Assembly (NCBI RefSeq): GCF_003353175.1
Contig: NZ_QHKS01000008.1
Span: 62,001 to 126,000, forward strand
Reading direction: 5' to 3'
From: Paraburkholderia lacunae
GTDB lineage: Bacteria > Pseudomonadota > Gammaproteobacteria > Burkholderiales > Burkholderiaceae
DNA length: 64,000 nt
Positions within the stretch are counted from its first letter, which is position 1. Every line of letters starts with the position of its first letter. The position numbers and the translations under genes are program-made. The notes under the pieces were generated by a model that searched no databases, was not told the origin of the DNA, and was given only the letters and a program-made list of their open reading frames with translations. This document shows, piece by piece, positions 45,283-54,590 of this stretch.

Positions 45283-46308
45283 TCACGTATCGAATAACTC
45301 GAGCACGTCACGATAGAGCGCCGCTGAAATTCGCACCCCGTCTCGCATGCTGCGCGCTCGGGCTTCGAAACGCCGTTGAGAAGGAAGACGCGCCCCCTGC
45401 TCAACCACTGCGGCAAAAAGCCCTTCCGCGCGGGCCTGCCCGGCAGCGTACCCGCCACCGAGAAAACGTTGTGGATCAATCGCGATGACGAGCTCACCGT
45501 GACATGGACTCGCGCCCGCACCATCGTCGAAGGCCTGCGATTCCATGCTGGTGAGATCGCCGATCAGCGCGCCTGCGAGCAGTTCCACCATCGCCGCGAG
45601 CGCCGAGCCCTTGTGGCCGCCGAACGTCTGCATCGCACCTTCGAGCGCCGCGCGCGCATCCGTGGTCGGCCGGCCGTCGGGGCCGATCGCCCAGTGCGGC
45701 GGAATGGGCCTGCCCTCGCGCGCGTGCAGTTCAATGTCGCCGCGTGCAATTGCGCTCGTCGCGAAGTCGAAAACGAACGGGTGTCCTGCAGCGCGCGGCC
45801 ACGCGAACGCGATTGGATTGGTGCCGAACACACCGCGCGTGCCGCCCGCTGGCGCGACCCAGCTATGGCTCGGATTCATCGCCAGTCCGACGAGCCCCTG
45901 CGCCGCGATCGCCTCGACTTCAGGCCACAGCGCCGAGAAGTGAAAGCAGCGGTTGATCGCCATAGCGGCCAGCCCCTGCGAGCGCGCTTTTTCCGCTAGC
46001 ATCGGCAAGCCCATTTCAAACGCGAGCAACGAAAAGCCGTGGTGCGCGTCCACCGCAAGCACGCCGGGCGCGACGTCCCGCACGGTCGGCTCCGCACGCG
46101 GATCCACCTTGCCGCTTTGCACCGACCGCACACAGCCGAGCAAGCGGTAGATGCCATGCGAATGACACTCATCGCGCTCGCCTTGCGTAATGACGCGCGC
46201 GATGGCGTCCGCATGGCGGTCCGACACGCCATGATGCATAAGCGCTTTGCGGACAAGCGAGTACAGCTCGTCGAGCGAGAGCGATATAACGTCCTGTTGT
46301 TCAGCCAT
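45283..46308 (-). CDS. Ldh-family oxidoreductase (probable cyclic imino-acid reductase)
   Basis: The 341-residue product belongs to the malate/L-lactate dehydrogenase family that includes delta1-piperideine/pyrroline-2-carboxylate reductases (DpkA, LhpD-like). Family blocks are seen: [20 protein letters not shown] with the His motif, [43 protein letters not shown]. In hydroxyproline clusters such enzymes act on pyrroline carboxylates from 3-hydroxyproline. Start at 46308 overlaps the upstream ALDH stop by 8 nt, so it is translationally coupled. Confidence 0.8.
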   Translation of the reverse strand: MAEQQDVISLSLDELYSLVRKALMHHGVSDRHADAIARVITQGERDECHSHGIYRLLGCVRSVQSGKVDPRAEPTVRDVAPGVLAVDAHHGFSLLAFEMGLPMLAEKARSQGLAAMAINRCFHFSALWPEVEAIAAQGLVGLAMNPSHSWVAPAGGTRGVFGTNPIAFAWPRAAGHPFVFDFATSAIARGDIELHAREGRPIPPHWAIGPDGRPTTDARAALEGAMQTFGGHKGSALAAMVELLAGALIGDLTSMESQAFDDGAGASPCHGELVIAIDPQRFLGGGYAAGQARAEGLFAAVVEQGARLPSQRRFEARARSMRDGVRISAALYRDVLELFDT

Positions 46309-47893
46309 CGTGGCTACCTCTCTGCTTCACCTCTCCGTTCACGCGTCGCACCAGCGCGAGCGGATTCCCGTAGCGAAGTGCCTCCGGCAATAGCTCGTCC
46401 GGCAGGTCTTGGTACGAGACAGGTCGAAGAAAGCGCTCGATTGCGCGGCTGCCAACAGAAGTACTGCGCGAGTCGGAAGTTGCCGGGAAGGGTCCTCCAT
46501 GCACCATAGCGTGGCCCACTTCTACCCCCGTGCCAAACCCATTCGCCAGTATGCGGCCCGCCTTGCGTTCGAGCGTCGGCAACAGCGCTCGGCATGCGTC
46601 CCGATCGTTCGTGTCGAGATGCACAGCAACCGTCAACTGACCTTCGAGCGCCTTTAGCACCGTGTGCATCTCGGAGACATCCGAACACCGCACGATGAGT
46701 GACGCCGGTCCAAAAATTTCCTCGCGCAAGACAGGCTGCGCGAGGAAGTTCCGCGCATGCGTAGCGAACAGCGCCGCCTGCCCGTCAAAGCGGCCACCCA
46801 CGAGGCCGCTCGCGAGCCGCGCCACTCCCTGCTGTGCAGCCAACCGCTCAATCCCCCTCGCATAGTTCGTGTGAATGCCTGGCGTCAGCATCGTCGATGC
46901 TTGCGCCTGCGCAAGCGCCGCGGCGGCAGCTTGCTCGAATGCGCGCAAGGCGGCACCGTCCACGGCCAGCACGAGGCCCGGATTCGTGCAGAACTGTCCA
47001 GCGCCCAAGGTAAGCGAAGCGGCAAACTGCTGTGCGATCGCGTCGCCGCGGGCGGTCAACGCCCCCGGCATCAACAGCACCGGATTGATCGAACTCATTT
47101 CCGCGTAGACGGGCACCGGTTCGTCGCGCCCATTTGCGATCGTCATGAGCGCGAGTCCGCCCGCGCGCGAACCCGTGAAACCCACTGCCTTGATGCACGG
47201 ATTGGCGACGAGCGCCTGGCCAAGCTCGCGACCGCTGTCGAACAGCACGGAGAACACGCCTTCGGGTAGACCGCATTGACGAACGGCACACGCAATTGCA
47301 CGGCCCACCAGCTCGGACGTACCCGGATGCGCACTATGCGCCTTCACGACCACGGGGCAACCCGCCGCGAGCGCCGAAGCCGTATCTCCACCTGCCACCG
47401 AAAACGCGAGTGGGAAATTCGAAGCGCCGAACACTGCCACCGGCCCAATCGCAATGTTTCGCAGACGCAAGTCCACGCGCGGCAGCGGCTTGCGTTCGGG
47501 CTGCGCGAGATCGATGCGCGCATCGACGAAGTCCCCGTTGCGTAACACCGACGCGAACAATCTGAGCTGTCCGATCGTGCGCGCTCGTTCGCCCTCCAGA
47601 CGCGCGCGCGGCAAGCCGGTTTCGACCATACAGCGGACAATCAGCGCGTCACCGAGCGCCTCGATCTGCTCTCCTATCGTTTCCAGAAAGACCGCGCGCG
47701 CCTCGAGCGCGGTTTCGCGATATGCGTCGAACGCCGCTTCGGCGAGCGCACAAGCGCGTTCGAGATCCTCCAGCGTTGCACCGCCGAACGATGGATCGAG
47801 CAGCTCACCCGTGCGCGCGTCGATGCCATGAAACACGCCGTTTGCGCCCCTCACCCTCTGCGCACCGATCAGCAACTGGCCGGTAATGGTCAT
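46301..47893 (-). CDS. 2-Oxoglutarate semialdehyde dehydrogenase
   Basis: The 530-residue NADP-type aldehyde dehydrogenase resembles alpha-ketoglutaric semialdehyde dehydrogenases (2,5-dioxovalerate dehydrogenases). Catalytic Cys is in [12 protein letters not shown], the Glu in [11 protein letters not shown], and [20 protein letters not shown] forms the cofactor site. It makes 2-oxoglutarate, the last step of hydroxyproline (or D-glucarate/L-arabinose) breakdown. It sits 84 nt downstream of a permease and couples to the Ldh-family gene. Confidence 0.9.
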   Translation of the reverse strand: MTITGQLLIGAQRVRGANGVFHGIDARTGELLDPSFGGATLEDLERACALAEAAFDAYRETALEARAVFLETIGEQIEALGDALIVRCMVETGLPRARLEGERARTIGQLRLFASVLRNGDFVDARIDLAQPERKPLPRVDLRLRNIAIGPVAVFGASNFPLAFSVAGGDTASALAAGCPVVVKAHSAHPGTSELVGRAIACAVRQCGLPEGVFSVLFDSGRELGQALVANPCIKAVGFTGSRAGGLALMTIANGRDEPVPVYAEMSSINPVLLMPGALTARGDAIAQQFAASLTLGAGQFCTNPGLVLAVDGAALRAFEQAAAAALAQAQASTMLTPGIHTNYARGIERLAAQQGVARLASGLVGGRFDGQAALFATHARNFLAQPVLREEIFGPASLIVRCSDVSEMHTVLKALEGQLTVAVHLDTNDRDACRALLPTLERKAGRILANGFGTGVEVGHAMVHGGPFPATSDSRSTSVGSRAIERFLRPVSYQDLPDELLPEALRYGNPLALVRRVNGEVKQRGSHDG

Positions 47894-47977
47894 AGTCTTC
47901 CCTAAAAAATAGCCGGGCCGGCTGGCCCGGCCTTCAACCGTGTTTGATTCGCCATGCGCCCTGCCGCGCGCATATCG

Positions 47978-49603
47978 TCACTGATCGTCAGCATCGAGCT
48001 GCAGCTTGTCGCCGGCTACGCCCGTATGCGCGCCCCAGTAGTAGATGCCGAGACCCGTGAGCCCGACCACGAGCGTGTCGTACGGATGCGCGAGCGCGCC
48101 CGTGCCGCCGAAGCTGCCCTGCCACGACAGGACGACCATCACCGCGTAGAACGCGATCAGCCATGCTGACGAACGCACTTGCTCGCGCAGGCTCAGTTGG
48201 CGCGTCGGCACGAACCGGCCCGCCGCGAGATAGATCACGAACATGAAGATCTGCAGGCCGAGCAGCCACGACACCGTGCTCCAGCCGGACCAGTACACGA
48301 TCAGCGCGGCGATCACGAACGACACCGGCCCAACGATCCCGAAGCACCCCACACGAAACGGCCGCGCGAGGTCGGGCGCGCTGCGGCGCAGCGCAGCGAC
48401 CGAGATCGGCGCGACCGCGTAGCTGAGCACGAGCGCCGCCGACACCACGTTGATGAGCGCCTCCCACGACGGGAACGGCAGCGTCCAGAACACGGCGAGC
48501 GCGAACGTGAGCCACAGGCCGGGGCGCGGAATACCCGAGGCCGCGTCGACGCGCGTGAACACGCGGAAGAACGTGCCCGTCTTCGCCCATGCATAGACGA
48601 CGCGCGGCGTCGCGTTCATGTAGATGTTGCCGCAACCGCTCGGCGAGATCGCCGCGTCAGCGACCACCATGTAGGCGAGCCAGCCCACGCCGAGCGCGAG
48701 CGCGATGTCGCGGTACGGCAGCGAGAACGCCTTGCTCACGCCTTCCCAGCCGTTCTTGAGAGTCTCGGCAGGAATACCTCCGATAAACGCGAGCTGCAAC
48801 AGTACGTAGATCAGCGTCGAGAGCAGCACCGAGAGAATCAGCGCGACCGGAATCGTGCGCTGCGGATTGCGCACCTCGCTGGCCACCGAGATGATCGGCG
48901 TCAGGCCGAGATACGCGAAGATGATGCCGCCCGCCGACACCGCCATTTCGATGCCCGACATCCCAAACGGCGCGAAGCCGTGTACGGTCAGATTGGCTGG
49001 CTTGAAGAACGTGAACAGCGCGCCGATCACCGCGAGCGGCACGATAAACTTGAAGATGCTGATGAGGTTGTTGGCGCGCGCGAACGTCTTCACGCTCGAA
49101 TAATTAAGCCGGAAAAACAGACCCAGCAGCGCCAGCTGCACGCACCAGCCGAGCACGGTCGGATTGCCGGAGCCCGGCTGGCTCAACGCCGGGAACCACG
49201 CGGCCGCGTATTGGCGCGCGGCTACGACTTCGATAGCGATCAGGCTCGAAAACGCAATCAGCGTGACGAAACCCATCAGATAGCCGAGCAACGGTCCGTG
49301 CGAAAACACCGGATAGCGCACCACGCCGCCCGCGCGCGGCAGCGCCGCGCCGAGCTCGCAATAGACGATGCCGAGCAGCAGTACCGCGAAGCCGCCGATC
49401 AGCCAGGAGACGATGCCCGCCGGTCCCGCGATCGCCGAAACGTGGCTCGCGGCGAAGAGCCACCCCGAGCCGAAGATGGCCCCGAGGCCGATAAAGGTGA
49501 GATCCGTGAGCGAAAGCTGCTTCTTGAAACGACCCTCGCCCGTCGGCTCAAAAACCGCGTCGCTCACTGGCAACGGGCTGTGCAAATTGCCTTGACTGGA
49601 CAT
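47978..49603 (-). CDS. APC-family amino acid permease
   Basis: The 541-residue protein has ~12-14 TM helices and the APC start SLTDLTFIGLGAIFGSGWLF with conserved TM1 Gly residues, plus GIIFAYLGLTPIISVASEVR in TM6. In this operon the likely cargo is hydroxyproline or a related amino acid, by context only. The ATG at 49603 has GAGGAGA upstream. Confidence 0.9.
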   Translation of the reverse strand: MSSQGNLHSPLPVSDAVFEPTGEGRFKKQLSLTDLTFIGLGAIFGSGWLFAASHVSAIAGPAGIVSWLIGGFAVLLLGIVYCELGAALPRAGGVVRYPVFSHGPLLGYLMGFVTLIAFSSLIAIEVVAARQYAAAWFPALSQPGSGNPTVLGWCVQLALLGLFFRLNYSSVKTFARANNLISIFKFIVPLAVIGALFTFFKPANLTVHGFAPFGMSGIEMAVSAGGIIFAYLGLTPIISVASEVRNPQRTIPVALILSVLLSTLIYVLLQLAFIGGIPAETLKNGWEGVSKAFSLPYRDIALALGVGWLAYMVVADAAISPSGCGNIYMNATPRVVYAWAKTGTFFRVFTRVDAASGIPRPGLWLTFALAVFWTLPFPSWEALINVVSAALVLSYAVAPISVAALRRSAPDLARPFRVGCFGIVGPVSFVIAALIVYWSGWSTVSWLLGLQIFMFVIYLAAGRFVPTRQLSLREQVRSSAWLIAFYAVMVVLSWQGSFGGTGALAHPYDTLVVGLTGLGIYYWGAHTGVAGDKLQLDADDQ

Positions 49604-49715
49604 AGCCCTGTCTCCTCGTATTGGAATATCGTCGGGCGCCCGCCTGGCTCACGAGGGCGCCCGGGTGCCCGCGCAGCCATGCGCGCGCGAGCATGGGATG
49701 TGTCGGCGTCGACGC

Positions 49716-50636
49716 TTAGAGTCCGACGTCCGGCAGTGGCGGACGCGTCGCGAGTGCCTGTGCCATCACTGCCTTCACGTGCGCGAGCGCATCGCCTTCG
49801 AGCGCGAGGCGCGGGGGACGCGTGCGCGCGCTGCCGCGCTCCACGAGCTCTTCACAGAGCTTGATGCACTGCACGAGATCAGGGCGTGCATCGAGGTGCA
49901 GGAGGGGCATGAACCAGCGATAAAGTGCGAGCGCCTCTTCGAAGCGCTTTTGCTTCGCGAGACGGAACAGCGTCTCGCCTTCCTTCGGGAATACGTTCGA
50001 CATGCCCGAGACCCAGCCCTGGGCGCCGACGGCCACGCTTTCGACCACCACGTCGTCGAGGCCAGCGAACAGCACGAAGCGATCGCCTACGGCGTTGCGC
50101 AGATCGATGAAGCGACGCGTGTCGCCCGACGAATCCTTGAAGCAGACGATGTTTTCGCAGTCCTGCAACGCGATCAGCACTTCGGGCGTGACGTCGTTCT
50201 TGTAGATGGGCGGATTGTTGTAGACCATCACCGGCAGGTCAGTGGCCGACGCCACCGCGCGAAAGTGCGTGGCCGTCTCGTGCGGTTTCGCAGAGTACAC
50301 GAGCGCGGGCATCACCATCACGCCGTCCACGCCCACGCGCTGCGCCTCACGCACGGTCTGGCGCGCGAACTCGGTGGTGAATTCCGCCACGCCCGCGATC
50401 ACGGGCACTTTACCGCCCGCTGCGTCGCGAGCGGCCTCGATCACGGCCATCTTCTCGCTAGTGTTGAGCGAGGTGTTCTCGCCCACCGTGCCGCAGACCA
50501 CGAGGCCCGAGACGCCGTCCTTCACAAGGTTGCTTACCACGCGATGCGTGACCTCGACATCGACCGAGAAGTCCGGCTTGAATTGGGTGCTGACGGCGGG
50601 AAACACACCGCTCCATTGGATCGCTTTACGGCTCAT
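49716..50636 (-). CDS. lhpC: DHDPS-family pyrroline-4-hydroxy-2-carboxylate deaminase (probable)
   Basis: The 306-residue (beta/alpha)8 aldolase-type protein has the Schiff-base lysine in ENIVCFKDSSGDTRR, the catalytic Tyr in MVYNNPPIYKND and the G-T-V-GE motif VVCGTVGENTSLN. Within an operon with a 2-oxoglutarate semialdehyde dehydrogenase this family member most likely deaminates delta1-pyrroline-4-hydroxy-2-carboxylate to 2-oxoglutarate semialdehyde. The ATG at 50636 has AAGGAGAT upstream. It is the first gene of the operon; N-acetylneuraminate-lyase-like activities remain possible. Confidence 0.82.
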   Translation of the reverse strand: MSRKAIQWSGVFPAVSTQFKPDFSVDVEVTHRVVSNLVKDGVSGLVVCGTVGENTSLNTSEKMAVIEAARDAAGGKVPVIAGVAEFTTEFARQTVREAQRVGVDGVMVMPALVYSAKPHETATHFRAVASATDLPVMVYNNPPIYKNDVTPEVLIALQDCENIVCFKDSSGDTRRFIDLRNAVGDRFVLFAGLDDVVVESVAVGAQGWVSGMSNVFPKEGETLFRLAKQKRFEEALALYRWFMPLLHLDARPDLVQCIKLCEELVERGSARTRPPRLALEGDALAHVKAVMAQALATRPPLPDVGL

Positions 50637-50817
50637 TGTGACTATCTCCTTCGTGATACGAAACGTGCCAACCGACTTGGCGACGCGAAGGAGTATCGCT
50701 ATCCATAATGCGTTAGGCTTGGGGGCTTTCACAGCCCAGGGAGACGAAATCGGCACAGTCGCTCGGATCGGCGCATGCGTGCCCCGGATGCGAACGCGGG
50801 CACGTCTGCATCTCACC

Positions 50818-51222
50818 TCAAGTGCCCGCGGGATTCGCCTGGCCGGTTTCGGCATAGCCTGACTCTGAAGCCGACGGTCGAAGCCGATTCAGTTCGGGCC
50901 GATAGAACTGGTATCCGTTCCGCCCGTGCGATTTTGCGAGATACATCGCCGCGTCAGCGTTGCGAATCAACGTGTCGGCATCATGGCCATCCTGCGGGTA
51001 CGTGGCGACGCCAATGCTGGCCTCCACATACAGCTCCCTCTCGCCGGCATCGAACGGTTCGGTCATCGCGCCAATTACCAGGTCGAGCATAGGTATCAAC
51101 TGCTCATCGCCTGAGCGCGCGGCAACGATGATGAACTCGTCTCCGCCGTAACGTGCCACCAGGTCATTGGACCGGACCAATCGCTGCAATCGCCTGGCCG
51201 TCCCGATGGTGCCTGCCGTCAA
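50818..51222 (-). pseudogene. Diguanylate cyclase fragment lacking the N-terminus
   Basis: The C-terminal part of a GGDEF domain is intact: RYGGDEFIIVAARSGDEQLI with GGDEF, GERELYVEASIGVATYPQDG, and DADTLIRNADAAMYLAKSHG. The first half of the domain (LDLDxFKxINDxxGH) and any sensor are missing; upstream of VARYGGDEF there is only ~25 residues and then unrelated sequence. It cannot bind GTP normally, so it is probably inactive. Confidence 0.75.
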
Positions 51223-51294
51223 ACAGGCAAGCGAGCCGCGGACAAGCGCTGTTCACGCCGTGCAAGCTTTAATGACGCCGGTGCCAGACAGTGG

Positions 51295-51576
51295 TCAACG
51301 CAGCACGCCTTTCAGGCGTCCGAGTTCTGCTGGTCTCGTGTATGACCGATAAAGTTCGCCAACTGTGCCGAATGCCAAGGCCGGTTTGAGCGTCGCACCG
51401 GGAAGTGCGTCGGTAATCCAATCAAAAGCATTCATTTCACGTAGAGCAGCATGCACTGCGGCAGTCAGGACAGTGAGGGCTCGCTCGGCGGAGTGTCCGC
51501 CAAGGTCGACGAAGCAATCCTCAAATGGATGCTTCGTTGCGGTTTCGACGTGTAACGCTGACTTTCGAACGTCCAA
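51295..51576 (-). CDS. Small hypothetical protein
   Basis: The 93-residue product starts at TTG 51576 with AAGGAG 6-8 nt upstream. It contains FEDCFVDLGGHSAERALTVL and MNAFDWITDALPGATLKPAL. No family is recognised. It is a plausible gene, transcribed towards the GGDEF fragment. Confidence 0.55.
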   Translation of the reverse strand: MDVRKSALHVETATKHPFEDCFVDLGGHSAERALTVLTAAVHAALREMNAFDWITDALPGATLKPALAFGTVGELYRSYTRPAELGRLKGVLR

Positions 51577-51980
51577 ATCAATCTCCTTCGAGGATTGCCC
51601 ATCCTGTATATCAACTCAATGTGACAATGCATCGCGTTGTCCCGCCAAAGATGCGACTCGGCTCGCTCGCCCCAACGATTGCAACTGCACATGATGTGCT
51701 GAAGTCGCACCGCCCTGTCGAAGGTGAGGCGAAATATTGGGTTCCAGAACACGACCTCCCTACCGCATCGAGGTCGAAAGCTGGCAAGCAGAGACCATGC
51801 GCGCCGCAGTACCAGCCATCCAGGAGAACGGCGCCCTGGCCTGTTATGGCGACAACCGTGCTTCCCTGCCGCGGCTGATGGCGCCCGAGTGGGCCGAAAA
51901 CACCACGCGCCTTTCGCGTCCGGCGTTTTGATCGGTTAACTTAGCGCTTCGAAAACCGAAACAAGCCCACCGGATACCCC
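51577..51980. other. Region without a convincing gene
   Basis: About 400 nt. A plus-strand frame ending at 51931 (QENGALACYGDNRASLPRLM) looks partly protein-like but has no start or ribosome site; perhaps a decayed gene. Confidence 0.4.
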
Positions 51981-52382
51981 ATGAGATCAAGCCCTGTCTT
52001 CTGGATGATCCCGACGGCCCCGACACCGGTCGGGCCGTTCTCCCATGCCACCGAAGCTGACGGCTGGGTGTTCCTGACCGGCCAGATGCCGACCTCGCCC
52101 ACCGACGATGCCGCGCCGTTACCCGACGGCGTCGTCGCTCAGACGCAGCGCGTGATGGACAATCTCGTGCTTGTCTTGCAAGGCGTCGGCCTGGGCCTGC
52201 AGCACGTGGTCGCCGTGCGCATTTTCCTGACCGAATTCAAGCGCGACTACGCGGCGATGAACGACACCTACCGCGCTTACTTCCCGGCGGATGCGTTGCC
52301 TGCCAGAACCTGCATCGGCGTCACCGCGCTGGCGCGCGACGCGCTGGTCGAGATCGACTTCATCGCGAAGCGGCCAGGCTGA
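51981..52382 (+). CDS. RidA family protein
   Basis: The 133-residue YjgF/RidA fold is seen in PTAPTPVGPFSHATEADGWV, FLTGQMPTSP, VGLGLQHVVAVRIFLTEFKR and the conserved Arg in ALPARTCIGVTALARDALVE with IDFIAK. RidA hydrolyses reactive enamine/imine intermediates; this fits loosely with the imino-acid chemistry of the hydroxyproline operon, but it is on the other strand. Start 51981 or 52005; neither has a clear ribosome site. Confidence 0.9.
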   Translation: MRSSPVFWMIPTAPTPVGPFSHATEADGWVFLTGQMPTSPTDDAAPLPDGVVAQTQRVMDNLVLVLQGVGLGLQHVVAVRIFLTEFKRDYAAMNDTYRAYFPADALPARTCIGVTALARDALVEIDFIAKRPG

Positions 52383-52594
52383 TCCATCCGGGTGGGATCA
52401 GCATCGACAACGCGACGTTCGCGAGGTACAGGCGCTGTTGTGAAGGCGTGTCGAAACGCATCCGGCACCCGTGCCAACGGCGACTCGGCGCACCTGAACA
52501 AGAGCGAGAAGTGGCGCGCGACGTTGCACATGTTGCACATGCCATGACACGCGATATCGAACCGGAAGAAATGACTTTGATCTGATAGATCGGC

Positions 52595-52730
52595 GTTACT
52601 CCCACCTCGACAGCCAGGTATTGACGCATCAGGATGGAGACCGTCAGCGCCCGGTTGTATGTGTGGGCTGGCTGACCCGAGTAACAACGGCGTTTAGCAG
52701 CCCGTCCCTTTGCGGACGGGCTATTTTTTG
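52595..52730 (+). ncRNA. Candidate structured RNA ending at a strong terminator
   Basis: Three nested perfect pairings are seen: GTTACTC (52595-52601) with GAGTAAC (52679-52685), CAGCCAG (52611-52617) with CTGGCTG (52668-52674), and TGACG (52622-52626) with CGTCA (52642-52646). A rho-independent terminator follows 14 nt later. No protein-like frame covers the segment. A GATCT-gat-AGATC stem lies just before it (52579-52591). This suggests a small RNA of ~100-140 nt or a leader. Confidence 0.4.
52699..52729 (+). terminator. Strong rho-independent terminator
   Basis: AGCCCGTCC (52699-52707) and GGACGGGCT (52714-52722) form a perfect 9-bp stem with a 6-nt loop, followed by ATTTTTT. It is 317 nt downstream of the RidA stop, so it may end a separate transcript. 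Confidence 0.9.
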
Positions 52731-53042
52731 CCGATGGTTTTCCGGTTGTTCTCCGGCGGAGATCGTCGAAGCGCTGATCTTCGAGGCCGTGCTCGTTGCC
52801 CGGCGTCGGCGTCGCTGTCCGCCTTGCCGTAAGCAGGACCCGCCGCGGGGCCGCCGAGCGAAAGATGGGGAAATACCGGAGCGGTCGGCCCGCAACCGGC
52901 ACGCGACGGCACCCCGGCATGGTCCAACGCGGCACCCATGGCGCGCCACGCCCCAAGCGATGCTACGCTAAGCGAACTGCGCCTGCGTTCGCCTCGCCTC
53001 GCCTCGCGCAAGCAACACGATCCACCATCATCGGAGACTGAC

Positions 53043-53636
53043 GTGACCGCTTCCGACGCGCCGCACATCAACCCGCTCTCTTCGCACTACACCGCCATGG
53101 CGCGCAACAACGCTTGGTCGAATCTGCGCCTGTACCGCGCGTGCCTTACCTTGACCGACGAGGCCTTCGCCGAGCGAAGGGTGAGCTTCTTTCCGTCGTT
53201 GCAGCTCACGTTGAATCACATTCTCCTGGTCGACCGGTATTACTTCGACGCGCTGGTCGACGGCGGCAAAGGGCTCACCATCTTCGACGACGAATTGCCC
53301 TATCCGCGCGCGGCAGACCTGTGGGATGCACAAGCAGAGAGCGACCGGCAACTGCTGGCCTTCTGCGAATCCCTGACCGACGATGCCTTGCAACGCGACG
53401 TACGGATCGACCGCGGCCCGGCTGTCGGCGTGCAGCATGAAAACATCGGCAGCGTATTGCCGCATGTTTTCGTGCATCAGATCCATCATCGCGGCCAGGC
53501 GCACGCGATGTTGAGCGGCACCGCCACCGCGCCGCCTCAGCTCGACGAGTTTTTCCTCGCCGCCGACGCGCCGCTGCGCGAACTCGACCTGCATGAGCTG
53601 GCTAACCTTCGGCGGCCATCCGGATTGACGCGATAA
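53043..53636 (+). CDS. DinB family metal-dependent protein
   Basis: The 197-residue product is a DinB/YfiT four-helix protein with likely metal ligands: His in LQLTLNHILLVDRYYFDALV and the HxxxH pair in HVFVHQIHHRGQAHAMLSG. The family includes bacillithiol- or mycothiol-type transferases and DNA-damage-induced proteins; the role here is unknown. The start is GTG 53043 with GGAG upstream; the longer frame is not supported. Confidence 0.9.
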   Translation: MTASDAPHINPLSSHYTAMARNNAWSNLRLYRACLTLTDEAFAERRVSFFPSLQLTLNHILLVDRYYFDALVDGGKGLTIFDDELPYPRAADLWDAQAESDRQLLAFCESLTDDALQRDVRIDRGPAVGVQHENIGSVLPHVFVHQIHHRGQAHAMLSGTATAPPQLDEFFLAADAPLRELDLHELANLRRPSGLTR

Positions 53637-53947
53637 GCCAAAACGGCGCCGCAGGGTTCTTAGCCGAAGCACACGTCAACAACATGACAGCCGGGAGTAA
53701 GGATTGCACCGCAGCGGGGCACGAAAAATGCATCCGTCGTCGCGGAGAGTCGCGTTAAACTGGCTGTCATAGTCGTGCGGCGCAGCGCGCACGCCGCGGC
53801 TCGGCAGCGCGAGGCACCGGGCAAGACGGCATGCAGCAGGCATATGAATGACCGGGCGGATCCCCAGATGTGAGCGCGGCGCGACAGACGGCGGCTCCAT
53901 CCTGCCCGTACAATGGTTTGATCAACAACGGAACAAGGACAACTTCG
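53637..53947. other. Non-coding stretch
   Basis: About 310 nt, no supported gene. It should hold the promoter of the 53948 gene. Confidence 0.5.
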
Positions 53948-54199
53948 ATGCGCACTACCGGGTCCTCCGGGTCAATGGCCCTGCTCACCGAATACGACGA
54001 CGCAACGGCGCGCGAACTTCGCTCGCTGCGCCTCGAATCGACAGAAGACGGCAAAGGCATTCTTCTGATCGAAGTCGACGAGCGCAAGCCAGGCATTCAT
54101 CGCGAAGTGCGCTATGAAATCACGCCTGCGGAACTGATAGCGGCGATTCGCGCGCACGGGGCGGAATTGCCTGGCGAACAGCACAATCATCGTCAATAA
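53948..54199 (+). CDS. Hypothetical protein
   Basis: The 83-residue product (ALLTEYDDATARELRSLRLE, GKGILLIEVDERKPGIHREV, TPAELIAAIRAHGAELPG) is acidic, beta-alpha in pattern, cytoplasmic. AAGGA lies 10 nt before ATG 53948. No named family is recognised. Confidence 0.75.
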   Translation: MRTTGSSGSMALLTEYDDATARELRSLRLESTEDGKGILLIEVDERKPGIHREVRYEITPAELIAAIRAHGAELPGEQHNHRQ

Positions 54200-54209
54200 G
54201 GCGCGAGCG

Positions 54210-54240
54210 CCCGGCATTGCGTTCTCTCGCGAATGCCGGG
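54210..54240 (+). terminator. Long hairpin downstream of the 53948 gene
   Basis: CCCGGCATT (54210-54218) pairs with AATGCCGGG (54232-54240), extended inside by GCG/CGC. There is no T tract. It lies 11 nt after the stop and is probably a transcript 3' stabiliser or terminator. The following ~350 nt up to 54591 hold no gene and are AT-rich near 54300-54430. Confidence 0.55.
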
Positions 54241-54590
54241 TGAAGCGTGTCGTGTTCACCGTCCAGCGGCCCTGTGCCGCTGCACATTTCAATTCAATCG
54301 ATCCATTCCGGGCGCGCTTTTATTGAGTTTTGGCGACAGGCTTTCGGTGCCGCCCTGCATGCGTTTGGTTTAAACCTTGACTCAAGTTATTCGCCTTTTA
54401 AATACCTTCTGATTTACGGCGTCCGGCCGAACGGACGGTTAATCCGCGAACCCTGACGGCGCTTCACATAGCTGAATAGCGGGCATCCTGACTGGGCGTT
54501 TGCACGTAGTAAAAATGCGTCCATAATCCTTGCATTCTCTTCCGATTCCCCCATCTACTCCGTTCCTGAAAAGGCCACGGATGTAAGCCG

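Noticed and set aside
48179..49864. 561-codon open frame antisense to the APC permease
   Set aside because: Arg/His/Glu-rich shadow of the real gene; the minus-strand frame has a clear membrane protein with start and ribosome site.
50637..50690. Sigma-54 promoter upstream of the lhpC-like gene
   Set aside because: TGGCACG is present on the minus strand but the -12 GC dinucleotide is absent at the correct spacing.
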